From positions 2,488,001 through 2,552,000 of the forward strand of contig NZ_JAUSZN010000001.1 of assembly GCF_030817595.1 (NCBI RefSeq): 64,000 nucleotides of DNA, in the 5' to 3' direction. The stretch's first letter is position 1, and each line of letters starts with the position of its first letter. The stretch comes from Neobacillus niacini. Lineage in GTDB: Bacteria > Bacillota > Bacilli > Bacillales > Cytobacillaceae. Positions 61,568-64,000 of this stretch are shown piece after piece. A program made the translations under genes and the position numbers. The notes under the pieces were generated by a model. That model did no database searches. It was given only the letters and a program-made list of their open reading frames with translations, and was not told where the DNA came from.

Positions 61568-63127
61568 TTACAGACCTTGTAAAGATTCTCTTTTATATTC
61601 TGATGGAGTAAAACCTGTATGTTTTTTGAATACCTGACTAAAATATTGAGGGTTTTCACCATAACCAATTTTTTCAGCAATCTCGAATACCTTTACATCA
61701 TTTTCCTTCTCGATCATTTTTATGGCTAACTCAATTCTTAATCTTGTAATATAATTTGAAAACTTTTCTCCCGTTTCTTTCTTAAAAAGTTTTCCTAGAT
61801 AATCGGCATTCATATATAACATCTCATTTGCAACCCAATGCAAGGATAAATTTTCATTCCCAATATACTTGTCAATCGTCTCGATAACCTTCTTAATTAT
61901 CGTTGAATGTTTATTATTATTTTGATTAAAAAATGTTAGGGTGATTTCCTGGGCAACGCTTTCAAAAAAGGACTTCAAATTTTGAATGGTGTCTATTTCT
62001 AAGAGTAGATTTAATTTGGTTAAATACATATTCATCTCTTTAGGTTCACATAAACGGATCATCGCATTAAATAATTGAATGACATAAGACTTGGTTATAT
62101 TGATATCAAGCCTTAACTCTATTAACTGATTAAAAAATGTCTCTATTTCTGCATTAACATCACACCAGGATCCGGATTTCACCAATCGGCAGAAGGTTTG
62201 GTCATCGTAATAGAACTCTAATTCCTCTGTTGGATTTTGATAGGCAATGTCTTTTTTGGTAATAACACCGCCTTCTCCTAAATAAAAACGATAAGCTAGA
62301 CAGTCCAGTGCTTCACTATATAGTTTATTCGCGGTACTTATTTTCCCTGTATCGCTGATGGCGACCGTTGAATCTATTTGGTAATATTGAAAGAATGTTT
62401 TTTTAATCTTTTCGATTTGAGAGAGTAGTACAGAGTAGCTGCAACAATCCTCAAGGAGAAATAATATCGTTTCCCCAACCATGCAACTAAGAATATAGGA
62501 ATCAAATATATGTTCAGCTATATTTTTTATAGCAAACATATGCTCAAATTCAAAATTCCCCTCAAGTTGAAATAAAACCAGCCTAACATTCGGTGTATGT
62601 AAATCTATGTTAAAAAGTTTTTGATAATACGCTAGATCTTTGTTTTCATAATGATTGGTTATAAATTCTTTCATCAGCTGTTCTTTTGCATAAGGCAGAA
62701 CACTGTCTAGTGTTCCTTTCATATTTTGAATAAATTGTTCACGAATTTGCTTTTGTTGCAAATCCTCACAAATCTCTGTTATAGCATCCATAATTGAATT
62801 CTCATTACAAGGTTTTAATAGATAATGCTTCACCCCGTATTGCATTGCTTGTTTGGCGAAATCGAATTCACTGAAACCGGATAACAAAATAAATCGTATC
62901 TCAGGAAATACACTATTAACCTTTGCAACTAGCTCGAGACCATTCATTCCAGGCATTTTAATATCACTAATCACGATGTCTGGCTGTTGCTGTTCAATCA
63001 TACTAAATGCCTCAATCCCATTTCTTGCGGTCCCAATTAAACTTGTCCCAATCGACTCCCAATTGATTACCTTTGACATCCCTTCGGTTATGATTCGTTC
63101 ATCATCAACTAGCAATACTTTATACAT
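61568..63127 (-). CDS. AraC-type response regulator (YesN-like)
   Basis: A 519-residue regulator. The receiver domain (about 1-120) has the acidic pair Asp8-Asp9, phosphoacceptor Asp55 in Ile-Ser-Asp-Ile-Lys-Met-Pro-Gly and Lys107-type Lys-Pro-Cys-Asn. A long middle region (about 135-410) is typical of YesN proteins, and the C-terminal AraC double helix-turn-helix (about 415-519) ends Tyr-Phe-Ser-Gln-Val-Phe-Lys-Lys-His-Thr-Gly-Phe-Thr-Pro-Ser-Glu-Tyr. ATG at 63127 follows AAGGGGGAG; it overlaps the kinase gene by 8 bp. It likely activates the YesO/P/Q-like transporter and glycosidase genes downstream. Confidence 0.93.
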   Translation of the reverse strand: MYKVLLVDDERIITEGMSKVINWESIGTSLIGTARNGIEAFSMIEQQQPDIVISDIKMPGMNGLELVAKVNSVFPEIRFILLSGFSEFDFAKQAMQYGVKHYLLKPCNENSIMDAITEICEDLQQKQIREQFIQNMKGTLDSVLPYAKEQLMKEFITNHYENKDLAYYQKLFNIDLHTPNVRLVLFQLEGNFEFEHMFAIKNIAEHIFDSYILSCMVGETILFLLEDCCSYSVLLSQIEKIKKTFFQYYQIDSTVAISDTGKISTANKLYSEALDCLAYRFYLGEGGVITKKDIAYQNPTEELEFYYDDQTFCRLVKSGSWCDVNAEIETFFNQLIELRLDINITKSYVIQLFNAMIRLCEPKEMNMYLTKLNLLLEIDTIQNLKSFFESVAQEITLTFFNQNNNKHSTIIKKVIETIDKYIGNENLSLHWVANEMLYMNADYLGKLFKKETGEKFSNYITRLRIELAIKMIEKENDVKVFEIAEKIGYGENPQYFSQVFKKHTGFTPSEYKRESLQGL

Positions 63128-64000
63128 GGTTCTCCCCCTTATCGAAAGGTAAAACAATGATCACTTTCGTTCCTTTATTAGGCTCGCTTTCAATTTCTAT
63201 TCCGTATTTCTCACCGTAGGCCAGTTTAATTCTGTCATTAATATTCGACAAGCCTACCCCTTGTCCTCTTGTTTTTACTTCTCCTCTTTTTAACTTCTCT
63301 ATAAAGGTTGACTCCATTCCGGGTCCATCATCTTCTACAATTAGTTTAATACTTTCTTTTTCTACTATTGAATAAACACTAATTTTACAAGGATCAATCT
63401 TCGGCTCTAAGGCATAATGAATGGCATTTTCCACAAGAGGCTGTAACGTTAGCTTCGGAATATAGAACCCGCCTATATCTGAATCTACCTCCATGTGAAA
63501 ATCTAATCTTTCTTCGAATCTATATTTCTGAATTATCACATAATTACTCACAACATTAAGCTCTTCTTCAATCGTGATTAGTGGTTGTTTTAAGCTGATT
63601 GAATTACGCAATAAAAAACCAAGCGCTTCTACCATTCTAGAAATTTGTGTCTGCCCATTGCCTTTTGCTAACCAATTAATAGATTCTAATGTATTATATA
63701 AAAAATGAGGATTGATTTGAGCCTGCAGCGCCTTAAACTCTGTCTCTTTAATGGTTAGCTGTTTAGAGTAATTTTCATTAATGAGTTCATCAATTTGCTG
63801 GATCATCGTCTGAAAATTTTGCTGAAGTTTACCAACCTCATCATCCTGCATGATTGGCGTTTTAAGTGCATTCCTGCTTGCTTCCTTAAAATCTCCCACC
63901 TTTACATATTGCATGCTAGCTACAAGATTCTCCAAGGGAATGGTGATGTTCCTTGCAAATCGAATTCCAAAAATCGTTACAACAACAAACATGAGAATAA
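63120..64000 (-). CDS. Sensor histidine kinase (YesM-like), 3' part
   Basis: About 293 codons are present; the extracellular sensor and first membrane segment lie beyond the right edge. Visible in order: end of a membrane helix, HAMP linker (about 10-65 of the fragment), His_kinase domain with Gln-Ala-Gln-Ile-Asn-Pro-His-Phe-Leu-Tyr-Asn-Thr near 98, and the ATPase domain with Val-Glu-Asn-Ala-Ile near 191, Glu-Asp-Asp-Gly-Pro-Gly-Met near 227 and Gly-Val-Gly-Leu near 252. It phosphorylates the overlapping YesN-type regulator, presumably on detection of pectic sugars at the membrane. Confidence 0.92.
   Translation of the reverse strand, partial: ILMFVVVTIFGIRFARNITIPLENLVASMQYVKVGDFKEASRNALKTPIMQDDEVGKLQQNFQTMIQQIDELINENYSKQLTIKETEFKALQAQINPHFLYNTLESINWLAKGNGQTQISRMVEALGFLLRNSISLKQPLITIEEELNVVSNYVIIQKYRFEERLDFHMEVDSDIGGFYIPKLTLQPLVENAIHYALEPKIDPCKISVYSIVEKESIKLIVEDDGPGMESTFIEKLKRGEVKTRGQGVGLSNINDRIKLAYGEKYGIEIESEPNKGTKVIIVLPFDKGENHV

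Overview
The window looks like a chromosomal segment of a low-GC, Gram-positive member of the Bacillaceae (a Bacillus/Neobacillus-type soil bacterium; the genus cannot be fixed from the sequence alone). The evidence is AT-rich DNA with strong AGGAGG-type ribosome binding sites and TTG/GTG starts, CcpA-type cre sites, Yes-type (YesL/M/N/O/P/Q/T) genes, and Bacillus-style GC-rich intergenic repeats. Almost everything serves import and intracellular breakdown of plant or microbial glycans. No CRISPR array, tRNA, rRNA or prophage was seen.

Region 1 (1-3.8 kb). The left edge cuts an ABC-transporter lipoprotein gene that has a clear promoter, a cre site and a LacI-type operator. Next come a DUF624/YesL gene with an AraC regulator, and, divergently, a Gfo/Idh oxidoreductase overlapping a TIM-barrel sugar isomerase/epimerase.

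Region 2 (3.8-33.9 kb). An unusually long run of 22 minus-strand genes begins with a LacI repressor, followed by permease-permease-binding protein. It continues through an amidohydrolase, an unassigned (alpha/alpha)-barrel glycosidase-like protein, an Asp/Glu racemase-family protein, a class II FBA-type aldolase, a GH38 alpha-mannosidase, a class II aldolase/adducin protein, a four-carbon acid sugar kinase (DUF1537), a SIS isomerase, a ROK kinase, a GH36/Sip1 alpha-galactosidase, a double-FAD-domain oxidoreductase, GH1, GH20, an FGGY kinase, a GNAT protein, an isomerase, a Gfo/Idh enzyme and NagA. Spacing is mostly 0-100 bp with several 4-bp overlaps. The glycosidases have no signal peptides, so oligosaccharides are probably imported and then trimmed inside the cell. 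The enzyme set fits a mixed glycan containing mannose, galactose and GlcNAc (N-glycan-like or a related heteroglycan), with an additional oxidised-sugar or tetronate branch.

Region 3 (34-41 kb). A second GH38 gene overlaps xylB and is followed by a DUF624 gene. Divergent from it is a GH13_18 sucrose (probably sucrose-6F-phosphate) phosphorylase. The same 12-bp palindrome, GGGAACGTTCCC, lies upstream of lacI (twice), between GH38 and GH13, inside the DUF1537 kinase gene, and as a one-mismatch copy at the left edge. It probably defines one LacI regulon.

Region 4 (41-52 kb). A pectate lyase gene lacks its 5' end and is cut off by a terminator and a four-copy repeat. An AraC gene is divergent from a Gfo/Idh-ThuA-Gfo/Idh operon. 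Then come a secreted YesT-like rhamnogalacturonan acetylesterase, a small spore-type hydrophilic ORF, an IS1182-family element that carries a GC-rich palindromic repeat, a Gln-rich coiled-coil protein and a CAP-domain lipoprotein.

Region 5 (52-64 kb). This is a Yes-type rhamnogalacturonan cluster: sensor kinase (cut by the window edge), AraC-type response regulator, two tandem paralogous binding proteins, two permeases, DUF624, a GH106-type alpha-L-rhamnosidase and an intracellular CE4 deacetylase. Hairpins and terminators between these genes probably set relative expression.
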